The notes under the pieces are model-generated. The model worked only from the letters and a program-made list of their open reading frames with translations, was not told the DNA's origin and searched no databases. A program made the translations under genes and the position numbers. Below, in pieces: positions 28,460-37,243 of a stretch of DNA of 64,000 nucleotides. Origin of the DNA: Fen-1308 sp035319125 (GTDB taxonomy: Bacteria; Nitrospirota; Thermodesulfovibrionia; Thermodesulfovibrionales; Dissulfurispiraceae); the NCBI GenBank assembly GCA_035319125.1, contig DATHDG010000040.1:1-64000 (forward strand), in the 5' to 3' direction. Within the stretch, counting starts at the first letter, position 1; each line of letters opens with the position of its first letter.

Positions 28460-29236
28460 TCATGCTTTGAGCGAAACAATCTTAGGATTGTCGCCGCATA
28501 CAAGACATTCTGAATTCCTGTTTATATTGAGGTATCGGAATTCGCCCTTCAATCCATCAAAAACAAGCAGCTTTTCTTTAAGCGTTTGCCCCTTGCCTAG
28601 TATCAGCTTGATAATTTCCAACGCCTGCAAAGATCCTATTACGCCAGGTATTGCACCAACGAGACCTGCACCCTGCATGGAAGCAATTACATCCGGCGGC
28701 GGCATATCCTCAAAGATGCATCTATAACAATGCCCTTCACCGGGGAGTATCGTAGTCAGTTGACCCTCGAAACCATTCACAGCGCCACTGACAAGACGTT
28801 TCTTCATAATCACGCAGGCATCATTAATTAGAAATCTGGTCTCAAAATTATCGGAACAATCCGCAACTATATCATAATCCTCAAACAGGCCAGTAATGTT
28901 GCCTCTATCAATCCTTTCCCTTATTGCATCAATTCTTATGCCCGGATTGAGGGCTATGAATGTTTTCCGAGCAGATAAGACTTTAGGCATGCCAATCTTA
29001 TCAGTCGAGTGGGCGATCTGCCTCTGAAGGTTGCTGAGCTCCACAATGTCATCATCAACTACCGCTATATGTCCAACTCCAGCAGCAGCCAGGTAATAAC
29101 CGACGGGTGAGCCAAGGCCTCCTGCGCCTACTATAATGACGCTTGCGCTCAACAGAAGTTGCTGTCCTTCGAGGCCTACTTCCGGCAGATTGATATGTCT
29201 GCTGTATCTATGTAGCTGATCACCGGAAAGAGGCAT
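28460..29236 (-). CDS. MoeB/ThiF/HesA-family E1-like adenylyltransferase (active-site Cys replaced)
   Basis: A 258-residue ubiquitin-activating-like enzyme that would adenylate a sulfur-carrier protein C-terminus (MoaD, ThiS or similar). It has the nucleotide motif IIVGAGGLGSPV (about 35-46), the Arg finger SNLQRQIAHS (about 68-77) and both zinc-binding pairs (CYRC and CLVC). In the usual place of the active-site Cys, the family reads SCAEAGVLG-like, but here it is SMQGAGLVG (near residue 190): Met for Cys. E. coli MoeB tolerates loss of this Cys, ThiF does not. It lies 5 bases after hom and has a weak ribosome site. Assignment to MoeB versus ThiF is unresolved. Confidence 0.88.
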   Translation of the reverse strand: MPLSGDQLHRYSRHINLPEVGLEGQQLLLSASVIIVGAGGLGSPVGYYLAAAGVGHIAVVDDDIVELSNLQRQIAHSTDKIGMPKVLSARKTFIALNPGIRIDAIRERIDRGNITGLFEDYDIVADCSDNFETRFLINDACVIMKKRLVSGAVNGFEGQLTTILPGEGHCYRCIFEDMPPPDVIASMQGAGLVGAIPGVIGSLQALEIIKLILGKGQTLKEKLLVFDGLKGEFRYLNINRNSECLVCGDNPKIVSLKA

Positions 29237-29241
29237 TACGC

Positions 29242-30555
29242 CTAATTTTTCCCCTCAACGCGGATATAAAGTGTCTTTTCAGGAACAACAGCAAGCGCAT
29301 CAATCTCGGAAACAGCTCTCATTACATCTCTTTCGCGCGCAACATGCGTCAACACGACAAGCGGCACCGAGCCTGCCACATTCCGGCCTTTCTGTATAAC
29401 AGACGCAATGCTTATGTTATAACTGCCAAGGATTCCAGCGATCTTGGAAAGAACGCCAGGTTGATCCAGAGCTGAAAATCTGAAGTAATACATGCTCTCG
29501 ATCTCCTCCATCTTTTTGATCTTTTTGACCGAGGTCTTCTTACCAGCGCAATAAACGCCCGACATGCGTGCCGAACCTCCAGATCCTATGTTCTTGCCAA
29601 TGTCAACGATATCTGACACCACCGCGCTGCCTGTAGGCATATCTCCTGCCCCGCGTCCGTAATAAAGCGTCGATCCAACGGCATCCCCCTCAATATATAC
29701 TGCATTGAACACGCCGTCGATCTTTGATATCAGGTATTCATTTGGCACCATCGTAGGATGCACCCTCATCTCTATTTCACCATCATCGGCCTTTGCAATT
29801 GCAAGCAGCTTTATTTTATACCCAAACTCAGCGGCAAAATCGATATCACGCGCTGTAATCTTAGTGATGCCCTCTTTATATACTTCATCATATGAAAGAG
29901 GTATGCCGTAAGCAAGGCTGGATATGATCGTAAGCTTATGCGCCGTGTCAATGCCTTCAATGTCGAATGTGGGATCGGCCTCTGCATATCCGAGCCTCTG
30001 GGCTTCAGCAAGTGCAACCGAGAATTCGACTTTCTCTTCTGTCATCTTGGTCAATATGTAGTTGGATGTGCCGTTTATAATCCCGTAAATAGCGATCATC
30101 TTGTTGGCCACCAAACCCTCACGGATAACCTTGATAATCGGGATACCTCCTGCAACTGAAGCTTCGAATCCGACTTCAACTCCTCTTTCAGCTGCAGAAG
30201 CAAATATATCATTTCCTTCAATTGCAATAAGAGCTTTATTAGCCGTTACTACATGCTTCCCATTCCTTATAGCCTCAAGCATAAACTCCTTTGCCGGATG
30301 GATACCGCCGACGAGTTCCACAACAATGTCGATCTCCGGATCATGCAGCACCGAGTTGGCATCATTTGTAAGCATCCCCTGCGGCAGCTTTATGCCCCTG
30401 TCAGTTGCTATGTCTTTATCAGCGATACGCTTAAGTTTGATATTGCAACCAGTCCGCTCTTTTATGAGATCTCCATTTTCAAGAAGAATGCGCACTGTGC
30501 CGGATCCCACGATCCCATATCCAATAATACCGACCGAAATTTCTTTCTTTCCCAT
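29242..30555 (-). CDS. hom: Homoserine dehydrogenase
   Basis: NAD(P)-dependent step from aspartate semialdehyde to homoserine. 437 residues: Rossmann start VGIIGYGIVGSGTVRILLEN (about 8-27), the catalytic domain with NGTSNYILTKM and the GxGAGxxPTGSAVVSD loop (GRGAGDMPTGSAVVSD), then a C-terminal ACT domain (about 355-430, RFSALDQPGVLSKIAGILG). Together with lysC it covers the aspartate branch to threonine and methionine. AGGAGTG site 10 bases before ATG. Sits between alaC and the E1-like gene. Confidence 0.97.
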   Translation of the reverse strand: MGKKEISVGIIGYGIVGSGTVRILLENGDLIKERTGCNIKLKRIADKDIATDRGIKLPQGMLTNDANSVLHDPEIDIVVELVGGIHPAKEFMLEAIRNGKHVVTANKALIAIEGNDIFASAAERGVEVGFEASVAGGIPIIKVIREGLVANKMIAIYGIINGTSNYILTKMTEEKVEFSVALAEAQRLGYAEADPTFDIEGIDTAHKLTIISSLAYGIPLSYDEVYKEGITKITARDIDFAAEFGYKIKLLAIAKADDGEIEMRVHPTMVPNEYLISKIDGVFNAVYIEGDAVGSTLYYGRGAGDMPTGSAVVSDIVDIGKNIGSGGSARMSGVYCAGKKTSVKKIKKMEEIESMYYFRFSALDQPGVLSKIAGILGSYNISIASVIQKGRNVAGSVPLVVLTHVARERDVMRAVSEIDALAVVPEKTLYIRVEGKN

Positions 30556-30569
30556 TACGTGTTCACTCC

Positions 30570-31751
30570 TTATGCGCCTCTGTTCAGTGCCTTCTTAATC
30601 CCTTTGGCAGCCTGTCTTATCCTATGTTCGTTTTCGACTAGGGCAAATCTTACATAATTATCTCCGCCTTCACCGAAGCCTACTCCCGGCGATACGGCAA
30701 CCTTTGCCTCTTTAATCAGAAATTTTGCAAAATCAAGAGAACCCATTCCCTTAAATTGCTCCGGGATTTCAGCCCAAACAAACATGGTGGCCTTCGGCGG
30801 TTCGATCTTCCATCCTGCTTGGCTCAGGCTTTTGATGAGCGCATTTCTCCTGGACTGATAGATTTGACGCATTTCCTCGACACAATTCTGCGGCCCCCTT
30901 AGTGCTACGATGCTTGCGATCTGAATCGGCTGGAACATGCCGTAGTCAAGATAGCTTTTGATCTTAGTCAGTGCTCCGACAATTTCTCTATTACCGCAGC
31001 AGAAGCCGACTCTCCATCCTGCCATAGAATAGCTCTTTGTTAACGAGTAAAATTCAACTCCAACATCTTTTGCGCCAGGGACCTGAAGGAAACTAGGCGC
31101 CTCGTAATTATCAAATAGAAGATCAGCATATGCAAAGTCATGTATTACGACTATATTATTTTCTTTTGCAAAGTCCACAACTTTCCTGAAAAAGTCCAGC
31201 CCGTCAAGCACAGCAGTTGTTGGATTGTGCGGAAAGTTGATTATTAGTATTTTAGGTCTGGGCCATGTCTTCTTAAATGTTTTTTCCATCTCCGCAAAAA
31301 AATCCATGCCGGGACCTATCGGAATACTGGACACCTCACCGCCAGATATAATTACAGCATACGGATGTATAGGATATGCGGGAGTCGGCGACATCACAAC
31401 ATCTCCAGGCTGGACCATGGCAAGCGCAAGATGTGACAGTCCCTCTTTAGACCCAATCGTAACTACAGTCTCGGTTTCCGGATCGAGATCCACGTCAAAG
31501 CGGCGCTTATACCATTCTGTTATAGCTACTCTTAGCTGCGTAATACCCCTTGAGGCTGAATATCGATGGTTCTTTGGGTTTCTGGCGGCCTCGCACAGCT
31601 TATCGATCACATGCTTCGGCGCAGGCAGGTCCGGGTTGCCCATGCCCAGGTCTATAATGTCTTCACCCTGCCGCCTGGACTCCATCTTCAACTGATTGAC
31701 GATTGCAAATACATAAGGCGGCAGCCTTTTGATCCTGTTAAATTCGTACAT
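30570..31751 (-). CDS. alaC: Aminotransferase AlaC (alanine transaminase type)
   Basis: Class I/II PLP enzyme of 393 residues. Motifs: DLGMGNPDLP near the N-terminus, NFPHNPTTAVLDG, and the PLP-binding SLTKSYSMAGWRVGFCCG (Lys at about 235). The sequence resembles the AlaC/YfdZ group (glutamate-pyruvate transamination) and the closely similar LL-diaminopimelate aminotransferases; the two cannot be fully separated by eye. It has an AAGGGGGATCG site. Gene order alaC-hom-MoeB-like is a co-directional run. Confidence 0.9.
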   Translation of the reverse strand: MYEFNRIKRLPPYVFAIVNQLKMESRRQGEDIIDLGMGNPDLPAPKHVIDKLCEAARNPKNHRYSASRGITQLRVAITEWYKRRFDVDLDPETETVVTIGSKEGLSHLALAMVQPGDVVMSPTPAYPIHPYAVIISGGEVSSIPIGPGMDFFAEMEKTFKKTWPRPKILIINFPHNPTTAVLDGLDFFRKVVDFAKENNIVVIHDFAYADLLFDNYEAPSFLQVPGAKDVGVEFYSLTKSYSMAGWRVGFCCGNREIVGALTKIKSYLDYGMFQPIQIASIVALRGPQNCVEEMRQIYQSRRNALIKSLSQAGWKIEPPKATMFVWAEIPEQFKGMGSLDFAKFLIKEAKVAVSPGVGFGEGGDNYVRFALVENEHRIRQAAKGIKKALNRGA

Positions 31752-31770
31752 TCGATCCCCCTTAGGAGCG

Positions 31771-31800
31771 ATCAGGAATCAAGGAAAAAATATTCCTGAT
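31771..31800. repeat. 9-base inverted repeat between lipA and alaC
   Basis: Perfect arms ATCAGGAAT (31771-31779) and ATTCCTGAT (31792-31800) around a 12-base loop lie in the 58-base gap between the co-directional lipA and alaC. There is a T-run in the loop on the reverse strand but none after the stem. It could be a partial terminator, an attenuator or an operator for alaC. Confidence 0.55.
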
Positions 31801-31809
31801 TTCTTTAGC

Positions 31810-32703
31810 TTACGCATGCTGACATCGCATAATATGATAAAGTTCCTCAGCATTCATGGAACTCCTGACGAGCGGCCCCGATGCCACTCCCTCAAACCCC
31901 AGTCCAATGGCCTTTGCTTTCAATGCATCAAAAATCTCGGGAGTTATATATTTTACAACAGGGAGGTTCTTTTTTGTGGGCCTCAGATATTGCCCTATCG
32001 TCAAACTATCACATCCTGCGTTTCTCAGATCGCAAAGCAAACTCTCAACTTCTGCGATCGTTTCACCTAGTCCAAGCATAAACCCCGATTTAACTCTCAT
32101 GCCTGGATTCATATTCTTCATGGCTCGCAACAAATCCAGAGAACGCTCATAATCTGCCTGCGGACGTACGACAGGATATAATCGCCTCACTGTCTCCATA
32201 TTGTGATTTAGCACGTCAGGTCCAGCATCAACAACTATCCTCATTGCTTCAAGGTCTCCCTTGAAATCAGGGATCAAGACTTCTATGCCTATATCCGGAA
32301 GGCCTAATCTCAGTTTTCTGATTACGGCGGCAAAATGACAGGCTCCACCGTCAGGCAGATCATCTCTCGTCACCGAAGTGATGACAACATAACGTAATGC
32401 CATCTCCTTCGCCGCTTCCAATATTTTTGCGGGCTCAGATGGATCTACAGCCAAAGGCATACCATGATCTATCGCACAAAATGTACAAGATCTGGTGCAG
32501 ATATTTCCCAGCACAATGAATGTCGCTGTTGGCTTGGAAAAACAGAGCCCCTGATTAGGACACCTTGCTTCCTCGCACACCGACAAAAGCCGATGGCTTC
32601 TGAGCAAATGCTTTGTTGTATGACTTTGCCCTCGACTACTGACTTGACCTTGCCGCATAGCGGAAGCCCGGGTCGCGGATCTTATCCACTCTGGCAGACG
32701 CAT
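31810..32703 (-). CDS. lipA: Lipoyl synthase
   Basis: Radical SAM enzyme that inserts two sulfurs into octanoyl-protein. The 297-residue protein has both iron-sulfur motifs: the auxiliary-cluster CEEARCPNQGLC (about 41-52) and the radical SAM CTRSCTFC (about 68-75). Later it has the expected GLGE segment and a Ser near the C-terminus (GPLVRSSMNAEE). The ATG at 32703 is chosen over an upstream TTG that is part of a likely -35 element. No ribosome binding site is visible, which suggests leaderless translation. lipB is not in the window. Confidence 0.96.
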   Translation of the reverse strand: MRLPEWIRSATRASAMRQGQVSSRGQSHTTKHLLRSHRLLSVCEEARCPNQGLCFSKPTATFIVLGNICTRSCTFCAIDHGMPLAVDPSEPAKILEAAKEMALRYVVITSVTRDDLPDGGACHFAAVIRKLRLGLPDIGIEVLIPDFKGDLEAMRIVVDAGPDVLNHNMETVRRLYPVVRPQADYERSLDLLRAMKNMNPGMRVKSGFMLGLGETIAEVESLLCDLRNAGCDSLTIGQYLRPTKKNLPVVKYITPEIFDALKAKAIGLGFEGVASGPLVRSSMNAEELYHIMRCQHA

Positions 32704-32709
32704 AGAGTT

Positions 32710-32739
32710 AAAATAACGGAAATCATAAAAGTTTAACAA
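32710..32739 (-). promoter_or_regulatory. Possible lipA promoter adjoining the start codon
   Basis: Reverse strand TTGTTA (32739-32734), 18-base spacer, TATTTT (32715-32710), each 4 of 6. The -10 ends 6 bases before the lipA ATG. Confidence 0.35.
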
Positions 32740-32846
32740 TATTCAGACAAAACAGATGTGGTATTGTAAGGCGGTCACATACCCATCAGATATGCCGTAG
32801 GTAGCAGATTTGAAATGAGTTCAAGGCCGCTGAGAAACAGCTGCAA

Positions 32847-33050
32847 TCAAACTTTCACTACGTTCGCTGCTTTCGGCCCCTTGTCGTCGCTGGTTATGTC
32901 GAACTTTACCCTCTGTCCCTTGGTCAATGTCTTGAATCCCTCACCCGTTATTGAAGAGTAATGGACGAAAACGTCCGGCCCGTTGTCCTGTTGAATGAAT
33001 CCGTAGCCCTTGGATTCATTGAACCATTTAACAGTTCCCTCAAGTGCCAT
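32847..33050 (-). CDS. Cold-shock protein (CspA family)
   Basis: 67-residue OB-fold nucleic-acid chaperone with both RNP motifs: GTVKWFNESKGYGFIQ (residues 4-19) and DVFVHYSSI (about 26-34). It starts with MAL and has the standard family length. Preceded by AAGGAGGG ten bases from the ATG and a strong promoter with a structured leader. Whether it is cold-induced or constitutive cannot be read from the protein. Confidence 0.98.
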   Translation of the reverse strand: MALEGTVKWFNESKGYGFIQQDNGPDVFVHYSSITGEGFKTLTKGQRVKFDITSDDKGPKAANVVKV

Positions 33051-33069
33051 GACTGCCGGTCCCTCCTTA

Positions 33070-33112
33070 AACCTGCGACCCAGGTTGCTTACTCTAAAAC
33101 AGGGTTTCAGAG
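33070..33112 (-). promoter_or_regulatory. Two-hairpin leader of the cold-shock gene
   Basis: On the reverse strand the leader has a 9-pair hairpin (33112-33104 with 33100-33092, one G-T pair, 3-base loop) and then a 6-pair hairpin AACCTG/CAGGTT (33086-33081 with 33075-33070, 5-base loop). The second one ends one base before the Shine-Dalgarno AAGGAGGG (33068-33061). Together they fill almost the whole predicted leader. This suggests a temperature- or Csp-responsive element. Confidence 0.6.
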
Positions 33113-33121
33113 TTGTGACAT

Positions 33122-33151
33122 TTTATACCACGCATTTCGGTCAAATGTCAA
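33122..33151 (-). promoter_or_regulatory. Promoter of the cold-shock gene
   Basis: Reverse strand TTGACA (33151-33146), 18-base spacer, TATAAA (33127-33122). Both hexamers are close to consensus. Predicted start near 33115 gives a leader of about 65 bases. Confidence 0.75.
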
Positions 33152-33239
33152 AGGGATAGTTACCCCGCAAAGCAGCCTAGCAGTTGGCAGAAACCTTTAG
33201 GATTGTTAGACTGAAACATATACGTTCCGGAGGTTAAAC

Positions 33240-34016
33240 ATGCGTTTATTTGCGGCATTCATCGTCACAATATTAATGTGCAGCTTGTCGGAAGCTGCAA
33301 TCCGAACAGAGTCAATTAATTATAAAGATGGCAATACCGACCTCGAAGGCTACATTGCTTATGACGATAGCCTGTCTGGTAAGCGTCCCGGAGTGATAGT
33401 AGTGCATGAATGGTGGGGGCTCAACAACTTTGCCAAGGCACGCGCTGAAAAGCTCGCGAATCTTGGCTATTTAGCTTTTGCCATTGATATGTATGGAAAA
33501 GGGATCAAGGCGAGTGATCCGCAAAAAGCTTCTCAACTTTCAGGGCCGTTTCTCAACAACCGGGCTCTAATGCGCTCGCGCGCAACGGCAGGAGTTGATG
33601 TACTTCTCCACCATCCATTGGTGGATTCATCTAAGATAGCCGCTACTGGTTATTGTTTCGGTGGAACTACGGTTCTTGAGCTGGCTCGCGGACATGCTCC
33701 AGTGCTTGGGATTGTAAGTTTCCATGGAGGCCTTGCGACACCGGATGCTGCATCTACGAAAGAGCTGAAGGCGAAGATACTCGTTTTGCATGGAGCAGAT
33801 GATCCTTTCTCGACCAAAGAGCAGATAAATGCTTTTATGGACGAAATGCGTAAAGCTGGAGCAGATTGGCAGATGAACTTTTATGGCGGCGCCGTCCACA
33901 GTTTCACAAATCCTGATGCAGACAGTGCAGGTATTAAAGGTGTTGCCTATAATGAAAAGGCCGACAAAAGATCATGGCAGGCTATGCGTCAGTTCTTGGA
34001 AGAATTATTCAAATAA
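33240..34016 (+). CDS. Exported dienelactone hydrolase-family protein
   Basis: A 258-residue alpha/beta hydrolase with a signal peptide (about 1-19, cut near SEAA). The catalytic Cys is in the nucleophile elbow GYCFGG (about 138-143), Asp in HGADDPF (about 188) and His in GGAVHSF (about 222). Cys as nucleophile is the dienelactone hydrolase pattern, but periplasmic relatives without a catabolic cluster act on unknown esters. Strong CGGAGG site. It faces the radical SAM gene end to end with no clear terminator between. Confidence 0.9.
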   Translation: MRLFAAFIVTILMCSLSEAAIRTESINYKDGNTDLEGYIAYDDSLSGKRPGVIVVHEWWGLNNFAKARAEKLANLGYLAFAIDMYGKGIKASDPQKASQLSGPFLNNRALMRSRATAGVDVLLHHPLVDSSKIAATGYCFGGTTVLELARGHAPVLGIVSFHGGLATPDAASTKELKAKILVLHGADDPFSTKEQINAFMDEMRKAGADWQMNFYGGAVHSFTNPDADSAGIKGVAYNEKADKRSWQAMRQFLEELFK

Positions 34017-34078
34017 GACTCAATTGAACGTTAGTGATTGGCAGTCAGTAAGCAAGTTCGGTATGATAAAGATATCAT

Positions 34079-35710
34079 TCAACTGTTGATTGCAGCCTTG
34101 GCATATTCCTGCCAGAGACGTTCCTTTGGTACGCCAATGTCTATAAAATCCCACGGCAGAATTTCATCAATGCCCTTCTTCCTGAAAAGATAGAAATCAG
34201 GATTAATTCTTGTCTCATCGCAGGCCCTGCGAAAGTCGTCAGTTTCCGCCATTCTTTCGATCACAGGCAATATCCGCCTGTCGCCCAGCGAGAAAAGTCC
34301 CTGCATATAAGCGTACTTCGGCACGTCATGGAAAACTTTAATGCCTTTAGGCTCCAATGCTTTCTTTATGTATCTGATCTTAAGTTTTATGGAATCGAGC
34401 CCCTCCATCACATGCCACTGAAATGGCGTAAAAGGCTTCGGAACGAATGTGCTGATGCTAAGAACAATGCCTGACGTCCTGCTCAGTGCTCTTATTTTGA
34501 TTGATAAGTCGATTATTCCTTGTATATCCTCGTTCTGTTCAGTAGGGAGTCCTATCATAAAATATAATCTTATGTTCTCTATGCCTACGCCAAACAGAAG
34601 GTCTGCGGTAGAAAGAATGTCGGATTCGGTAACCTGTTTATTGATAACCTTGCGCAATCTTTCAGTGCCTGCCTCCGGTGCGATTGCAACGCTCTTCAAT
34701 CCTTTGAGGAACCCAACCAATTCAGCACTGCGGCTGCTGGCCCTAAGAGATGTAATGGAAAAACGGACACCATCTATGCAGAGAATATCCGAAATATGCG
34801 GATAATCTGACAATGAAGGACCGATTATACCTATCTTTTCTGCAATCTGCTTCCCAGCTTCGACTTCGTCTGATATTTGTCCAACATCCTTCATCCTCAT
34901 CGGACCAAAAAAATTGCCTACGAGACAGAAACGACACTTCCAGGGACATCCACGCATTACCTCAACTAGATACATATCAGAGAACTCTGTTTCCGTCGTA
35001 ATTACAGACGTATTGAAGGGTGTGAGCGAGAGGTCCTTAACGGTTCTTTTGCGAATTGAATCCGGATATCCGCTTTGCACTAATCGTCCGGATATGTGGC
35101 CGCTCTGATCATAGCATGTCTCATACGCCGATGGAACATACACCCCTGCTAGTTCCATAGCTTTATTACTAACAGATGCACGGCTGCCTGCGCTATTGTA
35201 CATGTCGATGAATTCCATCAAAGACTCCTCGGCTTCTCCTATGAATATCAGATTAAGCGCAAGGGCGAGCGGCTCAGGATTAAATGAAACAGCCACGCCA
35301 CCAGCTATAACAAGTGGATCGAATTCGGTGCGTTCTGAGGCTTTAAACGGTATTTTTGAGAGTGCAAGTATTTTAAAGATATTTGGGTAATCATTTTCGA
35401 ACGAAAGTGAAAAAGCCACTATATTGAAAACATTCAAAGGTCTCTTTGTTTCCAGCGAAAAAACCGGCGTGTCGGTCCTGCGGTATTCATCCATGTCAGA
35501 TTTCTCAGGCAGGAAAGCCCTTTCGCAAACAACATCGTCACGCCGGTTTAAAATACCGTAAAGTCCCTGAAACCCGAGGTTCGACATGCCCACATGATAT
35601 GTATTGGGATATACAAGACAGATTGATATCTTTCCGCCCGGGTCCTTTAAGATAGTCCCCTTTTCTTTTGAAAGCAGCACATCGGCCTTTTCAATGAGCC
35701 TGCGATTCAT
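34079..35710 (-). CDS. B12-binding-type radical SAM protein (TIGR03960-like)
   Basis: The 543-residue protein has an N-terminal cobalamin-binding-like domain (about 25-190; NTYHVGMSNLGFQGLYGIL and IAGGVAVSFNPEP), and a radical SAM core starting at CPWKCRFC (about 253-260), with the iron-sulfur Cys triad intact. The IGLPTEQNEDI segment is also a family mark. Function is unknown; related proteins are found beside cell-wall or RNA-modification genes. It lies 36 bases downstream of ftsZ and could be the last gene of the dcw transcript. Confidence 0.87.
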   Translation of the reverse strand: MNRRLIEKADVLLSKEKGTILKDPGGKISICLVYPNTYHVGMSNLGFQGLYGILNRRDDVVCERAFLPEKSDMDEYRRTDTPVFSLETKRPLNVFNIVAFSLSFENDYPNIFKILALSKIPFKASERTEFDPLVIAGGVAVSFNPEPLALALNLIFIGEAEESLMEFIDMYNSAGSRASVSNKAMELAGVYVPSAYETCYDQSGHISGRLVQSGYPDSIRKRTVKDLSLTPFNTSVITTETEFSDMYLVEVMRGCPWKCRFCLVGNFFGPMRMKDVGQISDEVEAGKQIAEKIGIIGPSLSDYPHISDILCIDGVRFSITSLRASSRSAELVGFLKGLKSVAIAPEAGTERLRKVINKQVTESDILSTADLLFGVGIENIRLYFMIGLPTEQNEDIQGIIDLSIKIRALSRTSGIVLSISTFVPKPFTPFQWHVMEGLDSIKLKIRYIKKALEPKGIKVFHDVPKYAYMQGLFSLGDRRILPVIERMAETDDFRRACDETRINPDFYLFRKKGIDEILPWDFIDIGVPKERLWQEYAKAAINS

Positions 35711-35746
35711 AGCCGAAACAATGCCCTGTCAGGGCCTGCTTGATAT

Positions 35747-37234
35747 CTATGCTTGCTGCATTCTCTTTCTGAGAAATGTCGGGATATCGTACTTGTCCTC
35801 CGGTGGTATGGCAGATTCTGCAAGTCGCACGTCCCGCTTCAAGTCATCGATCGAAACCATTTTTTTATCAGGTTCTATCAGCGATTCTGCTGCTTTATGA
35901 CTTAAAGCCTCTAACGAAGGTGCTGCAGCTGATTGCGCAGCAGCATCGCCGGACTCTACGATATACTTAACATCTTCACTGGCTGCCTGATCCTCAACAT
36001 GCTCGGCCTGATCAGAAGTCCCGGACACTACCGGTTCTTCTATTGCCGGCTCAGGAACCTCGACTACCGGAATATCATCTTTCTTCTGAAGAAGAGCTTC
36101 AAACTCTTTATTAACAGGCTCTTCCCTGAGCACTGTTGCCCCTTTCGGTATGCTTTCGCTAAACATATCAAGATCAATATTCTTCGAAAGAACTTTTCCA
36201 GCCGATTTTGCCGGAGCTGCCGATAACTCCTTCTTAGGTTTCCACGTAAGCGTTTCCGGCAGTTCAACCTTATCGCTTTTTTCGTCAAGCCCTGTGGCGA
36301 TGACGGTTACTCTGATCTGGTCTTGCAATTCCGGATCAATTACAGCTCCAAGTATGATGTTAGATTCCTCATGAGCATTGTCATGGATAAGTGAAGCAGC
36401 TTCCTGAACTTCATCCAGAGACATATTCAGTCCACCCGTGATATTTATTAATATCCCGCGAGCTCCTTCTATAGACGATTTTTCAAGCAGCGGATTCAGG
36501 ATTGCCTTCTTCGCAGCTTCAAACGCCCCGCCCTGACCTTTGCCGACCCCAAGCCCTATGACTGCCTTGCCCGACTTCTGCATGATCGCCTTAATATCAG
36601 CAAAATCCAGGTTGATTAGACCCGGCACTAGTATTAAGTCTGAAATGCCCTGGACTGCCTGCCTTAACACATCATTAACGGTAGCAAACGACTGTAGCAA
36701 TGAAGTGCCTTTTTCCACAACGAGGCTGATCCTGTCATTTGGAATCACGATAAGCGTATTGACATGGTTTTTGAGCTCATGAATTCCCTCTTCAGCATTC
36801 ATCGCCCTTTTCCTGCCTTCAAAGAAAAACGGCTTTGTGACTATTGCAACTGTAAGTATACCCATCTCCTGGGCGATGCTTGCTATCACAGGGGCAGCCC
36901 CAGTGCCGGTTCCTCCACCCATGCCCGCCGTTACAAAAACCATATCTGAACCGTCGATAAAACCGGCCAACATATCTCTGTTCTCCATCGCAGCCTCACG
37001 GCCGATGACAGGATTGGAACCCGCGCCAAGGCCTCTCGTCAGGTCTGTGCCTATCTGAATCCTTGCAGGAGCAAGTGAGGCCTCGAGATGCTGGATGTCG
37101 GTATTGACGGCTATAAACTCAACACCATAGATGTGAGCTGCCACCATGCTGTTGATAGCATTGCCTCCGCCCCCGCCGACCCCTATTACTTTGATCTTGG
37201 CAACCGGCCTTCCAACATCTTCTATCTCAAACAT
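35747..37234 (-). CDS. ftsZ: Cell-division protein FtsZ
   Basis: The tubulin-like GTPase that forms the Z ring. The 495-residue protein has the tubulin signature GGGTGTGAAPVIA (about 105-117), the T7 loop NLDFADI (about 208-214), a long acidic linker (about 320-480, Glu/Ala/Val-rich) and the conserved C-terminal peptide DIPTFLRKRMQQA that binds FtsA and other partners. The linker makes it longer than the ~385 residues of E. coli. AGGAGG site before ATG. Downstream of ftsA by 9 bases. Confidence 0.98.
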   Translation of the reverse strand: MFEIEDVGRPVAKIKVIGVGGGGGNAINSMVAAHIYGVEFIAVNTDIQHLEASLAPARIQIGTDLTRGLGAGSNPVIGREAAMENRDMLAGFIDGSDMVFVTAGMGGGTGTGAAPVIASIAQEMGILTVAIVTKPFFFEGRKRAMNAEEGIHELKNHVNTLIVIPNDRISLVVEKGTSLLQSFATVNDVLRQAVQGISDLILVPGLINLDFADIKAIMQKSGKAVIGLGVGKGQGGAFEAAKKAILNPLLEKSSIEGARGILINITGGLNMSLDEVQEAASLIHDNAHEESNIILGAVIDPELQDQIRVTVIATGLDEKSDKVELPETLTWKPKKELSAAPAKSAGKVLSKNIDLDMFSESIPKGATVLREEPVNKEFEALLQKKDDIPVVEVPEPAIEEPVVSGTSDQAEHVEDQAASEDVKYIVESGDAAAQSAAAPSLEALSHKAAESLIEPDKKMVSIDDLKRDVRLAESAIPPEDKYDIPTFLRKRMQQA

Positions 37235-37243
37235 AACGGCCTC

